Shown here: piece after piece, positions 7,937-17,255 of the stretch
Layout: the number at the start of each line of letters is the position of its first letter
Position numbering within the stretch: the stretch's first letter is position 1
Source of the DNA: Cupriavidus nantongensis
Lineage (GTDB): Bacteria; Pseudomonadota; Gammaproteobacteria; Burkholderiales; Burkholderiaceae
Reading direction: 5' to 3'
NCBI RefSeq assembly: GCF_001598055.1
Contig: NZ_CP014845.1
Location: forward strand, 1,302,001 to 1,366,000
DNA length: 64,000 bases
Translations under genes and position numbers: made by a program
The notes under the pieces: generated by a model
What the model saw: only the letters and a program-made list of their open reading frames with translations
Database searches by the model: none
Told to the model about the DNA's origin: nothing

Positions 7937-10900
7937 ATGCATCGCATCCTTAACTTCCTGACCCACACACGCACGCTGTCGGTATTCGGCGTGGTCGTGC
8001 TGACCGTCTTCCTGTTGCTGATGGCGCAGACTTTAGAAATCGGACTGGCCTGGGTCGCCATCGTCCTGGGTGTGTTGTTGCTGGCGTGGCTGGCCACCTA
8101 CCTGTGGAAACGCTGGCGCGCGCGCCGGGCCAGCGGCAAGCTCGAGGGCATCCTCGAGCAGCAGGCCGACAAGGCCGCCAAGGCCGCGCCGCCCGACAAG
8201 CGCGACGAGGTCGAGGCGCTGCGCACGCGCCTGGCCAGCGCCGTGAAGACCATCAAGACCTCGAAGCTGGGCCAGATGTCGGGGAGCGAGGCACTCTACG
8301 AACTGCCCTGGTACATCGTGATCGGCAACCCGGCGGCGGGCAAGAGCACGGCCGTGCTGAACTCCGGCTTGCAGTTTCCGTTCGCCGACAAGAACAGCGC
8401 CGTGATCCACGGCATTGGCGGCACGCGCAACTGCGACTGGTTCTTCACCACCGAAGGCATCCTGCTTGATACCGCGGGCCGCTATGCGGTGCATGAGGAA
8501 GACCGGCGCGAATGGCTGGGCTTCCTGGACCTGCTCAAGCGCTACCGGCCCAAGGCGCCGATCAACGGCATCGTGGTCACGGTCAGCATTCCGGAGCTGA
8601 CGCAGAACCGGCCCGAGTTCGCCATCAACCTCGCCAAGAACCTGCGTCAGCGCGTGCAGGAACTGACCGAGCGGCTTGAAGTCTTCGCGCCGGTCTACGT
8701 GATGTTCACCAAGGCAGATCTGATCACCGGCTTTACCGAATTCTTCGGCGACAACGAGAAGCAGGAGCGCGACCGCGTGTGGGGCGCCACCCTGCCCTTC
8801 GCACCCGAAGAGCGCCGCGACGTCGCCTCCGTATTCGACCAGCGCTTCGACGAACTGTGCGACGGTCTGAAGGAGATCAGCGTGGCGCAGATCGCGCAGC
8901 ACCGCAACGGCAAGCTGTCGCCGGGGCTGCTGAGCTTTCCGCTGGAGTTTGCCTCGGTCAAGCCCACGCTGCGCGCTTTCCTGGTCACGCTGTTCGACGA
9001 GAACCCGTTCCAGTACAAGCCCGTGTTCCGCGGCTTCTACTTCACCAGCGCGGTGCAGGAGGCCAGCACCACCAGCGTGTCGGCCGAGCGCATCGCGCGC
9101 CGTTTCGGACTGAAGCTGGAAGGCGTGGCGGGCAATCGCGAGGTCTTCTCGAAGAACGGCTTCTTCCTGCGCGACCTGTTCTCGAAGGTGATCTTCGCCG
9201 ACCGCCGCACCGTGCGCCAGTTCGCCAGCCCCGCCAAGACGCGGCTGCGCTTCGCCACGTTCTTCGGGCTGGTGCTGGTGCTGGGCCTGCTGCTGGGCGG
9301 CTGGACCTGGTCGTTCCTCGGCAACCGGCAGCTGACCGCCAACGTGCAGGCGGACCTGGACAAGATCGTCAAGATGCAGCAGAACCGTGTCGACCTGCAG
9401 GCGCGGCTGGAAGCGCTGGACATCCTGCAGGACCGCATCGAGCAGCTGGAACGCTTCCGCGCCGACCATCCTCTGGCGCTGTCGCTGGGCCTGTACCAGG
9501 GCGACACGCTGCAGCACAAGCTGCTGGACGAGTACTACAACGGCCTGCGCCAGGTGATGCTGAAACCGGTCGGTGGCGCCATCGAGACCTTCCTGGCTGA
9601 AGTCAACGCCCATCCCGAGCAGCTTGCGCCGATGGTGCGTCCGCCGGAGACCGGCGCAGTGGCCGCAACGTCGCTGGCCTCGACAGCACCGGCTTCCGCG
9701 CCCGCTGCCACCGCCAGCACCGCTGCCACCACCGCCGCCACCAGCGCCCCGACAACCGCCGCCGCGCCCGCCGCTGGCAAGCGCTACACCGACGCCTCCC
9801 CCACCAACGTGGAAGACGCGTACAACGCGCTCAAGACCTACCTGATGCTGGCGGACAAGCGCCACGTCGAGGTCGCACACCTGACCGACCAGATGACCCG
9901 CTTCTGGCGCGGCTGGCTCGAAGACAACCGCGGCAACATGCCGCGCGAACAGCTGATCCGTTCGGCGGAGCGCAACCTGTCGTTCTTCCTGGCCCGCGTC
10001 AATGACGACAACTGGCCGCTGCTCGAAGGCAACCTGTCGCTGATCGACCAGTCCCGCGAGAACCTGCGCCGCGTGGTGCGCGGCATGCCCGCGCGCGAGC
10101 GCGCCTACGCCGAGATCAAGGCCCGCGCCTCCACTCGCTTTGCGCCGATGACCGTGGCCCGCATCGTGGGCGACACCGGCGCCTCCGTGGTCGCCGGCAG
10201 CTACGCCGTGCCCGGCACCTTCACGCGCGAGGCCTGGCTCGGCTACGTGCAGCCCGCCATCCGGGAGGCCGCCAGCAAGGAACTGCAAAGCAAGGACTGG
10301 GTGCTCAACGTCGCCGCGCGCGACGACCTGACCCTGGAAGGCAGTCCCGAGCAGATCCAGAAGACGCTGGTCACGATGTACAAGAACGAGTACGCACGGG
10401 AATGGCAGCGCTTCATGCAGGGGGTGACGATCCAGGACTTCGGCAGCTTCGAACAAGCCGTGGCCAGCATGAACCTGCTGGGCGATCCGGCCAACTCGCC
10501 GATCCGCAAGGTGCTGGACACCGCTTATGAGCAGACCTCGTGGGACAACCCGTCGCTGCTCAATGCCGGCCTGAAGCAGGCCAAGTCCGGCATGCTCGAC
10601 TGGTTCAAGCGCCTGATCTCGCGTGGCACGCCCTCCCAGGTCAGCGTCAATGTCGATGTCAGCGGCGCCAATACCGCAGCGGGCACCATCCCGATGGGCC
10701 CGGTCGGCAAGGAGTTCTCCGGCCTGGCGCGCATCGTCGTCATGCATGACAACAACTCGATGCTGCGCGGCTATATGGAGTCGCTGTCGAAGGTGCGCAC
10801 GCGCTTCAACCAGCTCAAGAACCAGGGCGATCCCGGCCCCGGCGCACGCCAGCTGATGCAGCAGACGCTGGACGGCAATGGCTCGGAGCTGGCCGATGCG

Positions 10901-11938
10901 CTGAAGTATGTCGACGAGCAGATGATGACCGGCCTCACCGACAGCCAGCGCCAGGCGCTGCGGCCTCTGCTGGTGCGCCCGCTGCTGCAGTCGTACGCCG
11001 TGGTGATCCGCCCGGCCAGCGTCGAGATCAACAAGGTCTGGAACGCACAGGTGTACCAGCCGTTCAGCCAGACCCTGGCGACCAAGTATCCGTTTGCATC
11101 GGATGCCAAGATCGAAGCCAGCGCGGCCGAGATCGGCCAGATCTTCGGGCCGGAGGGCGCCATCGCCAAGTTCACCACTGCCACCATCGGCCCGCTGTCG
11201 GTGCGCCGCGGCGACATGCTGGCCGCGCGCACCTGGGGCGACCTGGGCCTGACGCTGGCGCCGGAGTTCACCACCAACTTCACGCGCTGGGTGGCACCGC
11301 TGACCGGCGGAGCGGCCGGCGGCGGTGGTGGCGCCACGGCCGCAGCGGCCCAGCAGACCGTATTCCAGATCTTGCCGACGCCCGCGACCGGCACCACCGA
11401 GTACACCATCGAAATCGATGGCCAGCAGCTGCGCTATCGCAATACGCCGGCGCAGTGGGCCAACTTTGTCTGGCCCAACCCGCAGGGTTCGCCCGGCGCC
11501 AAGATCACGGCGACGACGTTCGACGGCCGCTCCGTCGAGCTGCTCAACGAGCCCGGCCGCTTCGGCCTGGAGCGCCTGATTGCCACGGCCGCGCGCAAGC
11601 GCCGCCCGGATGGCGCCTTCGATCTGACCTGGAGCCGCGACAACATTGCGGTCAGCGTGGCATTGCGCATCATCAGCAGCCCGCAGACCGCCGGCAACGC
11701 CAGCGCATCGGACTCGCCCCAGAGCCAGGGCCTGCGCGGCCTGCGCTTGCCGACCGCGATCGCCGACGCCAATGCGCCGCTCAATACCGCGACGCCGCCG
11801 GCCCCTTCGCCAGCCATTTCACCGTCGACTTCGCCCGCGGCGGCGCCGTCCGCCCCGCCTGCCCCGAACCCGCAGGCCAGCACGCCGGGCAGCGCGCAGG
11901 CCTCGGCCCAAGTCAACCAAGGAGGTACGGCGCAATGA
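7937..11938 (+). CDS. tssM: TssM (IcmF) inner-membrane complex subunit
   Basis: This 1333-residue TssM spans the inner membrane and contacts TssJ and TssL. Two N-terminal helices lie at about 12-30 and 33-55 and a third near 435-458. The cytoplasmic GTPase-like domain between them has a P-loop, G130-N-P-A-A-G-K-S-T138. The IcmF core and periplasmic C-terminal domain follow. Unusual features are an Ala/Thr/Pro-rich linker of about 50 residues around 550-610 and a Pro/Ala/Ser-rich tail of about 70 residues. The ATG at 7937 was chosen over an in-frame ATG 90 bases earlier because the IcmF N-terminus begins here and the extra leader is Pro/Arg-rich. The stop overlaps tagF. Confidence 0.97.
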   Translation: MHRILNFLTHTRTLSVFGVVVLTVFLLLMAQTLEIGLAWVAIVLGVLLLAWLATYLWKRWRARRASGKLEGILEQQADKAAKAAPPDKRDEVEALRTRLASAVKTIKTSKLGQMSGSEALYELPWYIVIGNPAAGKSTAVLNSGLQFPFADKNSAVIHGIGGTRNCDWFFTTEGILLDTAGRYAVHEEDRREWLGFLDLLKRYRPKAPINGIVVTVSIPELTQNRPEFAINLAKNLRQRVQELTERLEVFAPVYVMFTKADLITGFTEFFGDNEKQERDRVWGATLPFAPEERRDVASVFDQRFDELCDGLKEISVAQIAQHRNGKLSPGLLSFPLEFASVKPTLRAFLVTLFDENPFQYKPVFRGFYFTSAVQEASTTSVSAERIARRFGLKLEGVAGNREVFSKNGFFLRDLFSKVIFADRRTVRQFASPAKTRLRFATFFGLVLVLGLLLGGWTWSFLGNRQLTANVQADLDKIVKMQQNRVDLQARLEALDILQDRIEQLERFRADHPLALSLGLYQGDTLQHKLLDEYYNGLRQVMLKPVGGAIETFLAEVNAHPEQLAPMVRPPETGAVAATSLASTAPASAPAATASTAATTAATSAPTTAAAPAAGKRYTDASPTNVEDAYNALKTYLMLADKRHVEVAHLTDQMTRFWRGWLEDNRGNMPREQLIRSAERNLSFFLARVNDDNWPLLEGNLSLIDQSRENLRRVVRGMPARERAYAEIKARASTRFAPMTVARIVGDTGASVVAGSYAVPGTFTREAWLGYVQPAIREAASKELQSKDWVLNVAARDDLTLEGSPEQIQKTLVTMYKNEYAREWQRFMQGVTIQDFGSFEQAVASMNLLGDPANSPIRKVLDTAYEQTSWDNPSLLNAGLKQAKSGMLDWFKRLISRGTPSQVSVNVDVSGANTAAGTIPMGPVGKEFSGLARIVVMHDNNSMLRGYMESLSKVRTRFNQLKNQGDPGPGARQLMQQTLDGNGSELADALKYVDEQMMTGLTDSQRQALRPLLVRPLLQSYAVVIRPASVEINKVWNAQVYQPFSQTLATKYPFASDAKIEASAAEIGQIFGPEGAIAKFTTATIGPLSVRRGDMLAARTWGDLGLTLAPEFTTNFTRWVAPLTGGAAGGGGGATAAAAQQTVFQILPTPATGTTEYTIEIDGQQLRYRNTPAQWANFVWPNPQGSPGAKITATTFDGRSVELLNEPGRFGLERLIATAARKRRPDGAFDLTWSRDNIAVSVALRIISSPQTAGNASASDSPQSQGLRGLRLPTAIADANAPLNTATPPAPSPAISPSTSPAAAPSAPPAPNPQASTPGSAQASAQVNQGGTAQ

Positions 11939-12924
11939 GCCAGCCGACCCAACTGCAGCTGTCCTATTTCGGCAAGATCCCGTCGCGGGGCGACTTCGTC
12001 AAAAGTGCCAATAACACCCAGCTGCTCGATACGCTGGACCGCTGGCTTGCGCAAGGCATGGAACTGCTGGCCGAAGACCCGGCCTGGAAGGCTTGCTATG
12101 ACGCGTGGAAGCCGATGCACTTCGCCTTCCTGGGCTCGCAAAGCAAGCTTGCCATCGCGGGTGCGCTGATGGCCAGCAGCGACCTGTCGTCGCGGCGCTT
12201 CCCGTTCCTGACGGCAGCGGCGATGGAGGTGGAGCGTCCCTTGCAATTCATCGCGCGCAGCCCGCTGGCGCTGGCCCGTCTGTGGACGCGCGCCGGGCAG
12301 CAGATGCATGCGCTCGCCCAGGCCTCCGATGCCACCGAAGGCCTGCAGCAGCTGGCCCAGTCCCAACTGGGCGTGGAAACCGGCGCCGGCGCGCAGACCC
12401 ACGACGCCAGCTTTGCCGACTTCATCGACTTCCAGACCGTGGCCGGACTGGAACACATGCTGGCCGGCCAGGGCCAGCATGTGCGCTTGCGCCGCACGCT
12501 GCTGGCGCTCGGCATCCTGCTGCAGCCACTGATGTCATCCGGCTCCTCGCACCTGGAAAAAGGCCTGACCCTGCCGCTTCCAGCCGACCCGCTCTACCGC
12601 AGCCTGGTCGCGAGCTTCTGGCTGGAACTGGTGTCGCGCTTCCTGCACCGGGCCGATTTCGAACTGTCGATCTTCCTCGGGCAGATCGGCGGCAACGAGC
12701 GGCTGGTGATCGGCTTCAACGGCGCCTCGTCACGCACGCTGCACGGCGTGATCTCGCCGCTGGCGTATGCCGAGCAGAACATCAATATCGATGACCCGGA
12801 ATGGGTCGAGCAACACGTCAACGGAGACTACGGCATGGCCAAGTTCGTCAGCTACATGGACCAGCCGCAGCTGTCGCTGCGCCTGGCGCTCGACACCTTC
12901 CGTGAAGTCTTTGCCGGGGAATGA
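11935..12924 (+). CDS. tagF: TagF (ImpM-family) T6SS-associated protein
   Basis: The 329-residue product begins with the TagF/ImpM signature 'LSYFGKIPSRGDFVK', typical of the DUF2094 domain. In other bacteria TagF acts as a post-translational negative regulator that can bind Fha. The ATG overlaps the tssM stop (ATGA) and has a strong GGAGG 10 bases upstream, which fixes the start; long upstream in-frame sequence is only a shadow of tssM. Its stop overlaps the OmpA-like gene by the same ATGA arrangement, so the three genes are translationally coupled. It is unfused to any PppA phosphatase, and no Fha, PpkA or PppA gene is in the window. Confidence 0.95.
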   Translation: MSQPTQLQLSYFGKIPSRGDFVKSANNTQLLDTLDRWLAQGMELLAEDPAWKACYDAWKPMHFAFLGSQSKLAIAGALMASSDLSSRRFPFLTAAAMEVERPLQFIARSPLALARLWTRAGQQMHALAQASDATEGLQQLAQSQLGVETGAGAQTHDASFADFIDFQTVAGLEHMLAGQGQHVRLRRTLLALGILLQPLMSSGSSHLEKGLTLPLPADPLYRSLVASFWLELVSRFLHRADFELSIFLGQIGGNERLVIGFNGASSRTLHGVISPLAYAEQNINIDDPEWVEQHVNGDYGMAKFVSYMDQPQLSLRLALDTFREVFAGE

Positions 12925-13799
12925 GCATGGGTGTCAATGCAGTACGCAACCGCGTGGCCCACTTCAAGGCTGCCTCCGCCGCCGTTGGAACACGCACGCC
13001 TGCACTGGCCGCGGGCTTGCTGGCCGCGCTGGTCATGCTGCCCGGCCATGCCGCGCCCGGCGATACCGGTACCACCGCTACGCCTGCCGCGTCGGCGGCG
13101 GCACCTTCAGGCCGCGTCGTCGCAGGCGGCGCGGTCCCTGACGAAGCCACCAAGGCCAGCGTGCTGGCGCGCCTGCGCGAGCTGTATGGCAGCGCCAACG
13201 TGGTGGACCAGATCGAAGTCGGCAACGTGGTCTCGCCGCCGAACTGGTCGGCCAATGTGCAGAAGATTCTCTCGCCGCAAATCAAGCAGGTCAGCCGCGG
13301 CCAGCTCAGCATCAATGGCACGCAGGTGTCCGTGCACGGCGACGTACGCAACGAGGCCCAGCGCCAGCAGATCGCCAGCGACATGGCCACCGGCCTGGGC
13401 CAGAGCTATACGGTGAAGAACGGCCTGCGCGTGCCGGCCTCCGAACAGAACCTGCTGGACCAGACCCTGGCCAACCGGATCATCGAATTCGAAACAGGCG
13501 CCGCCACGCTGACGCCCAAGGGCCGCGCCATCCTCGATGAAATGGCCGCGGTGCTGCCGCGCCTGAGTGGGCGCAAGATCGAGATTGTCGGCCACACCGA
13601 CAACTCCGGCAGCCGCGCGCTGAACCTGACGCTAAGCCAGGCTCGCGCCGAGACGGTGAAGAACTACCTGATCGGCAAAGGCGGCGAGCCCGGCATGCTG
13701 ACGGCGGTGGGCGTGGGGCCGGACCAGCCCGTGGCACCGAATGACAAGGAGGAAGGAAGGGCGAAGAACCGGAGGATCGAGTTCCGGGCGGGGCAGTAA
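12921..13799 (+). CDS. OmpA-family peptidoglycan-binding protein of the T6SS
   Basis: The 292-residue protein has a hydrophobic N-terminal segment at about 30-45 ending in Gly-His-Ala-Ala-Pro, a likely signal peptide or anchor. A BON-like segment follows at about 125-175 ('QLSINGTQVSVHGDVRNEA'). The C-terminal OmpA domain spans about 185-292, with the peptidoglycan-binding pattern around 'VGHTDNSGSRALNLTLSQAR' and 'NRRIEF'. Overlap with tagF (ATGA) ties it to tssM. TssL in this locus has no OmpA domain, so this protein probably supplies cell-wall anchoring for the membrane complex. That role is inferred from the domain and operon. Confidence 0.9.
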   Translation: MSMGVNAVRNRVAHFKAASAAVGTRTPALAAGLLAALVMLPGHAAPGDTGTTATPAASAAAPSGRVVAGGAVPDEATKASVLARLRELYGSANVVDQIEVGNVVSPPNWSANVQKILSPQIKQVSRGQLSINGTQVSVHGDVRNEAQRQQIASDMATGLGQSYTVKNGLRVPASEQNLLDQTLANRIIEFETGAATLTPKGRAILDEMAAVLPRLSGRKIEIVGHTDNSGSRALNLTLSQARAETVKNYLIGKGGEPGMLTAVGVGPDQPVAPNDKEEGRAKNRRIEFRAGQ

Positions 13800-13816
13800 T
13801 CCAGCATTGCTGCAAC

Positions 13817-13847
13817 CCACGCCGGCGCATCGATACTGCCGGCGTGG
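13817..13847. terminator. Bidirectional hairpin between converging operons
   Basis: A perfect 10-base inverted repeat, CCACGCCGGC...GCCGGCGTGG, with an 11-base loop lies in the 55-base gap between the converging OmpA-like and tssA genes. There is no long T run, but the position fits a shared terminator. Confidence 0.65.
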
Positions 13848-13854
13848 CCTGGGA

Positions 13855-14946
13855 TTATGCGTCGTTATCGGTGGAAGGATCCGCGCTAACGCCCAGCAAT
13901 TCCTCGATCTGCGACAGCGTGGCATCGTCCTTGACCACCGTACGCAGCCACGCGTGCAGCGGCATGTCGCCCCACTTGGCAGCGCGCGCCGCGAGGTAAG
14001 CCACCGGGCTGTGCGGCTCCGTGCGTCGGAAAAAATCCGCGACCTCGCGCAATTGGGCCAGCGCCTGGGCACGCGTGCGAATCGGGCCGGAGTGCATGGC
14101 GTCTGCAGCGCCGGCTGGCGCGCTTGCATGCCCGGCCTGCGCCGGCGAGGACGATGCCTGGGTAACCTCCGCACCGGGTGCCCGTTCCGCCGGCTTGCCG
14201 ACAAAACGCTCCACCAGCATACGCACTGCCTCCAGCGCCTCTCGCGCCTGCCGGAAGCTGGGCGCATGCTCGCCGGCCCGCTCGTCCAGAACATCGCCGA
14301 GGTGCTTCAGCGCTGCTTCGCAGGACACCAGGTCCGCATGCAGTGCCGTATAGAATGCCGCAGGCGTCTTCTTACGCGCTGCCTCGAATTGCTCCTGGCT
14401 GGTCTTGCCCTGAGCCAGTTCGTCCGCCTGCTCCGGATCGCGCCGAATCGCTTCCGCGAGGTGCGTCGCCACCTCCCAGTCGACGTAGGTATATCCACCC
14501 GCCGATTCATCGACCAGTGGAATCTCGCGGATCAACTGGCTCGACCGCCCCGCCAGCCACGTCACGCTGCCGGTACGGTAATCGACATCGTCGGCTTCCA
14601 TTACCGGATGCAGGTGATCCCAGTATTGGGCACAAAGCTCGGCCGTCAGCTGGTAGCCGTCGCGCAGCCCGGCAAAACCCCGCTCCTTGGAAAGGGCCTC
14701 GGTCAACCACACCGCCAGGCGAAGGTCCTTGGTCCGATCCTGCAGCAGCGAGGTGGCGATGCCGATCACCTCGCGCCAGTCTGCCTCCTTGATATCCGTA
14801 ACCCAATCGCCCTGGTCCAACGACGGATCATCAGCGCGGCGCGCCTCCTGGATGCGGTCGAATTCAGCGGAAAACAGCAGGTCTTCGCCGCAGGGCTGGT
14901 CGCCGGGAAGCGGGGCAAGCAAGCGGTCGAACTGGAGGGATGCCAT
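13855..14946 (-). CDS. tssA: TssA (ImpA-domain) assembly factor
   Basis: The 363-residue protein has the ImpA N-terminal domain: 'LLAPLPGDQPCGEDLLFS' at the start and, at about 60-140, the block around 'ADWREVIGIATSLLQ' and 'LAVWLTEAL...GFAGLRDG'. TssA proteins organise baseplate and tail-sheath polymerisation. The C-terminal half is helical, with an Ala/Pro linker near 265-285. The gene is the last of the minus-strand arm, separated from clpV and the other core genes by two effector cassettes. Its upstream region contains a DUF6708 relic, which indicates that cassette insertion displaced it from the rest of the operon. Its current promoter is not obvious. Confidence 0.94.
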   Translation of the reverse strand: MASLQFDRLLAPLPGDQPCGEDLLFSAEFDRIQEARRADDPSLDQGDWVTDIKEADWREVIGIATSLLQDRTKDLRLAVWLTEALSKERGFAGLRDGYQLTAELCAQYWDHLHPVMEADDVDYRTGSVTWLAGRSSQLIREIPLVDESAGGYTYVDWEVATHLAEAIRRDPEQADELAQGKTSQEQFEAARKKTPAAFYTALHADLVSCEAALKHLGDVLDERAGEHAPSFRQAREALEAVRMLVERFVGKPAERAPGAEVTQASSSPAQAGHASAPAGAADAMHSGPIRTRAQALAQLREVADFFRRTEPHSPVAYLAARAAKWGDMPLHAWLRTVVKDDATLSQIEELLGVSADPSTDNDA

Positions 14947-15038
14947 GGTGGTCAGTCAGCCTTGGGAACAAGAGGTAAGTGTAGCGTTGGAGGTGTGGTA
15001 AGGCCATGGGCGTGGTGCCCAGAGCAAGCATTTTGCGG

Positions 15039-15191
15039 CGCCAACGGTGGACACGGTAGGCTCGGTGGGCCGTCTTCCATGTAACGGCGCACCATCTCCC
15101 AATGTTCAAGTACTGCCCTGCGGCGGCTGCTGCCATCCATGCCAACGGCAAAGGTATCGCGCACAATCCGCTCGTCAACCAAGACATTGCA
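15039..15191 (-). pseudogene. Relic of a DUF6708-family gene
   Basis: About 51 codons on the minus strand match the middle of the intact DUF6708 gene at 22579-23649: both have Asp-(Glu/Gln)-Arg-Ile-Val-Arg-Asp-Thr-Phe-Ala-Val-Gly-Met-Asp-Gly and then Ala-Val-Leu-Glu-His-Trp-Glu-Met-Val-Arg-Arg-Tyr-Met-Glu-Asp-Gly-Pro. The similarity stops abruptly after Pro-Pro-Leu-Ala at about 15039, and there is no intact start, membrane helix or C-terminus. It is a leftover of an earlier effector/immunity cassette just upstream of tssA. Confidence 0.85.
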
Positions 15192-15364
15192 GCGGGGCGT
15201 GGCAGATGGCCTAGCGCTTGCTCTGGGCACTGCAACAGCCCCATCCGACGAACGGGATGGCACAATGCATTCGGTCATATTTGTTACTCTTGTCAATGTG
15301 ACTAGTGACCTCAGGCGGTCCCCCGCATAATTCAACCTACCGACAGCCATTGGGATGAGATGAT

Positions 15365-16007
15365 ATGCAACACGCTCGCCGTTCTATCACCTACGCCTTG
15401 ATAGCCACTGCTCTCGCATTCTTTGCATCCTCATCATGGGCACTCCAACTCGATGAGGATGTATAAGCACTCCTCAACAAGAGCAAGGCAAATCTTGTTT
15501 TTGTTGAAGGCGGGACATTCAAGATGGGCGATTTTGGATCAATTTCGACCGAGGATGGACTCCCGTTTACCACCCAAGATGAGTCTAAACCGCTTCATGA
15601 TGTGGAACTAGACAATTTCTCCATTGGGAAATATAAAGTTACTTACGAGGATTTTGATGTATATTCTAAGGCCACCCACACGCAACAAATTGGCCAATTG
15701 GAAGCTAACAAGGCCTGCCGTACGGTTGCCAATGTTCCAGCCGGTGTCAACTGGACAGAAGCCAAGGACTTATTGCCTGTGGCTCGCAAAAATTAGCGAT
15801 GCGCAATCAAATTTACCAACCGAGGCACAATGGGAATATGCAGCAAGAAGCGGTGGGAAATTTCATCCGTGGGCGACATTAACCATGTATCGACAAAAAG
15901 CCCGAGCGATTAAATCCCAGGTTTATCTTGGAAAAACGCCGATTTCGGATCGCCAGCCGGAATCGGGATTCCGGTGCGCCGTAAATTCCCCGTTACCAAT
16001 CGACTAA
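15365..16007 (+). pseudogene. Broken SUMF1/FGE-like secreted protein gene (copy 1)
   Basis: A signal peptide-like start at 15365 is followed by a TAA at 15464-15466, where the context and the neighbouring copy expect Gln (CAA). The same frame then reads 'NLVFVEGGTFKMGDFGSI', the start of the formylglycine-generating-enzyme fold. An extra T near 15769 shifts the frame; reading continues as Tyr-Cys-Leu-Trp-Leu and then 'LPTEAQWEYAARSGGK'. About 86 codons present in copy 2 are missing between 'FHPWA' and 'MYRQKAR'. The end is 'SGFRCAVNS'. Three independent lesions make it a pseudogene. It lies on the plus strand, low in GC, between tssA and the second FGE-like gene. Confidence 0.88.
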
Positions 16008-16324
16008 AATAGACGTGACAGTGAACCGTAGGCTTAGCCTTTGCCGCTGAACTTCGGCTGGAGTGTAGGACGTAATTCGCTCAGTAGGACCTGAGTTAAG
16101 TGAAGCAGATGCCGCACTCTTCGCCCCGCGCATTGCTCTGGCGTCATGCTGACTCAGTAGCAAGGAACGAAGTCCTTGCGCATGATTCGACGGATTGTCG
16201 ATAGGTCGCATGTATGCCAACTTCATGCTCCCTACGCACGTGAAACGGTTAACATTACCATTTTACTTCAATACTTGTGCATTTTCTTGCATAATATCCG
16301 CTCTAGACCAAACCAGAGAAAGCG
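16008..16324 (+). other. Non-coding gap between FGE-like copies with a possible promoter
   Basis: No gene is visible in these 317 bases. Its last 80 bases are AT-rich and include CATAAT (within TTGCATAATAT, near 16290) about 17 bases after a TTCAAT. This is a plausible sigma-70-type promoter for copy 2, but the match is imperfect. The rest shows nothing I recognise. Confidence 0.35.
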
Positions 16325-17249
16325 ATGCAGATAACATCACAGCCGATTCCGAAGTCTTCTGCTCTGCTGATTGCCTTGCTCTCTATGTTGCCGACTCAAT
16401 CTTCGTTGGCACATGACGGTAACGTAGCAGTGCAAGCGCTGATTAAGAAGACCAAATCAAACCTGGTCTTTGTCAAGGGCGGCACGTTTAAGATGGGAGA
16501 CTTCGGATCTATCAGCACTCCGGACAAACTTCCATATACGAGCCAAGACGAATCGAAACCGCTGCATGACGTGGAATTAGAGAGCTTTTCTATTGGAAAG
16601 TATAAGGTGACATATGAGGATTTCGACGTTTACTCCTCAGCCACAGGCACGCCACGGATCGCAGAATTAAAACGTGACGAGACCATATCGAACAGTTCCC
16701 AATGTCCCTGCAGGCGTAAACTGGCACGAAGCTAAAAATTTCTGCCTGTGGCTCAGGAACGTCACCAAACTTCCCTTCGACCTTCCCTCTGAAGCGCAGT
16801 GGGAGTATGCGGCCCGCAGCCGTGGTAAATATCATGCGTGGGCCACCGATAACGGCAAATACGACGACGGTCGAAATGTGGCAAGCTATGAACAGCGCCG
16901 AGACATGATGCCGGGCGTATCTTCCCCCAGAGCGTATCCGGTCGGTAAGTTCCCCCCCAATCCTCTTGGCATCTATGACATGTCAAGTAACGGTAGAGAT
17001 TGGGTGAATGACTGGTTTTCGCCGACTTATTACGAGCATTCACCGCGCCACAATCCGCCGGGGCCATCTAGGGGTACAGAAAAGGTCGTGCGCGGGTTGG
17101 AAGGGGATTATGCGACGGCGGTTACCATGTATCGACAGAAGGCCCCTCCTAGCAAAGAAACGAGATTCATTGATAATATCCCGACAACTGATCGACACCC
17201 CGACATTGGTTTTCGATGCGTAGTAAATTCTACAACCCCCGTCAACTGA
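16325..17249 (+). pseudogene. SUMF1/FGE-like secreted protein gene with a frameshift (copy 2)
   Basis: The first frame (16325-16735) encodes a signal peptide (hydrophobic core at about 13-24, Ala before His-Asp) and the N-terminal FGE fold 'NLVFVKGGTFKMGDFGSI'. Near 16675-16690 the coding sequence moves to the next frame (+1). It continues to 17249 with 'NVPAGVNWHEAKNFCLWL', 'LPSEAQWEYAARSRGKYH' and a terminal 'IGFRCVVNS'. One extra base, or a sequencing error, would explain it. The family fold is clear, but the catalytic Cys pair of true formylglycine-generating enzymes is replaced by 'MYRQKAPPSKETR', so it is a binding or accessory relative, like T6SS TagR. It converges on the 742-residue gene with a six-base gap. 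Confidence 0.8.
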
Positions 17250-17255
17250 CGGCTC

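Noticed and set aside
9670..9780. Ala/Thr/Pro-rich repeat tract in tssM as a variable-number repeat
   Set aside because: Codons vary along the tract and there is no exact tandem unit; it is a flexible linker rather than a contingency repeat.
8033..10747. 904-codon open frame on the minus strand opposite tssM
   Set aside because: Antisense shadow produced by GC-rich third positions; the tssM frame has clear domains, while this one is His/Gln/Gly-rich and has no motif or ribosome site.
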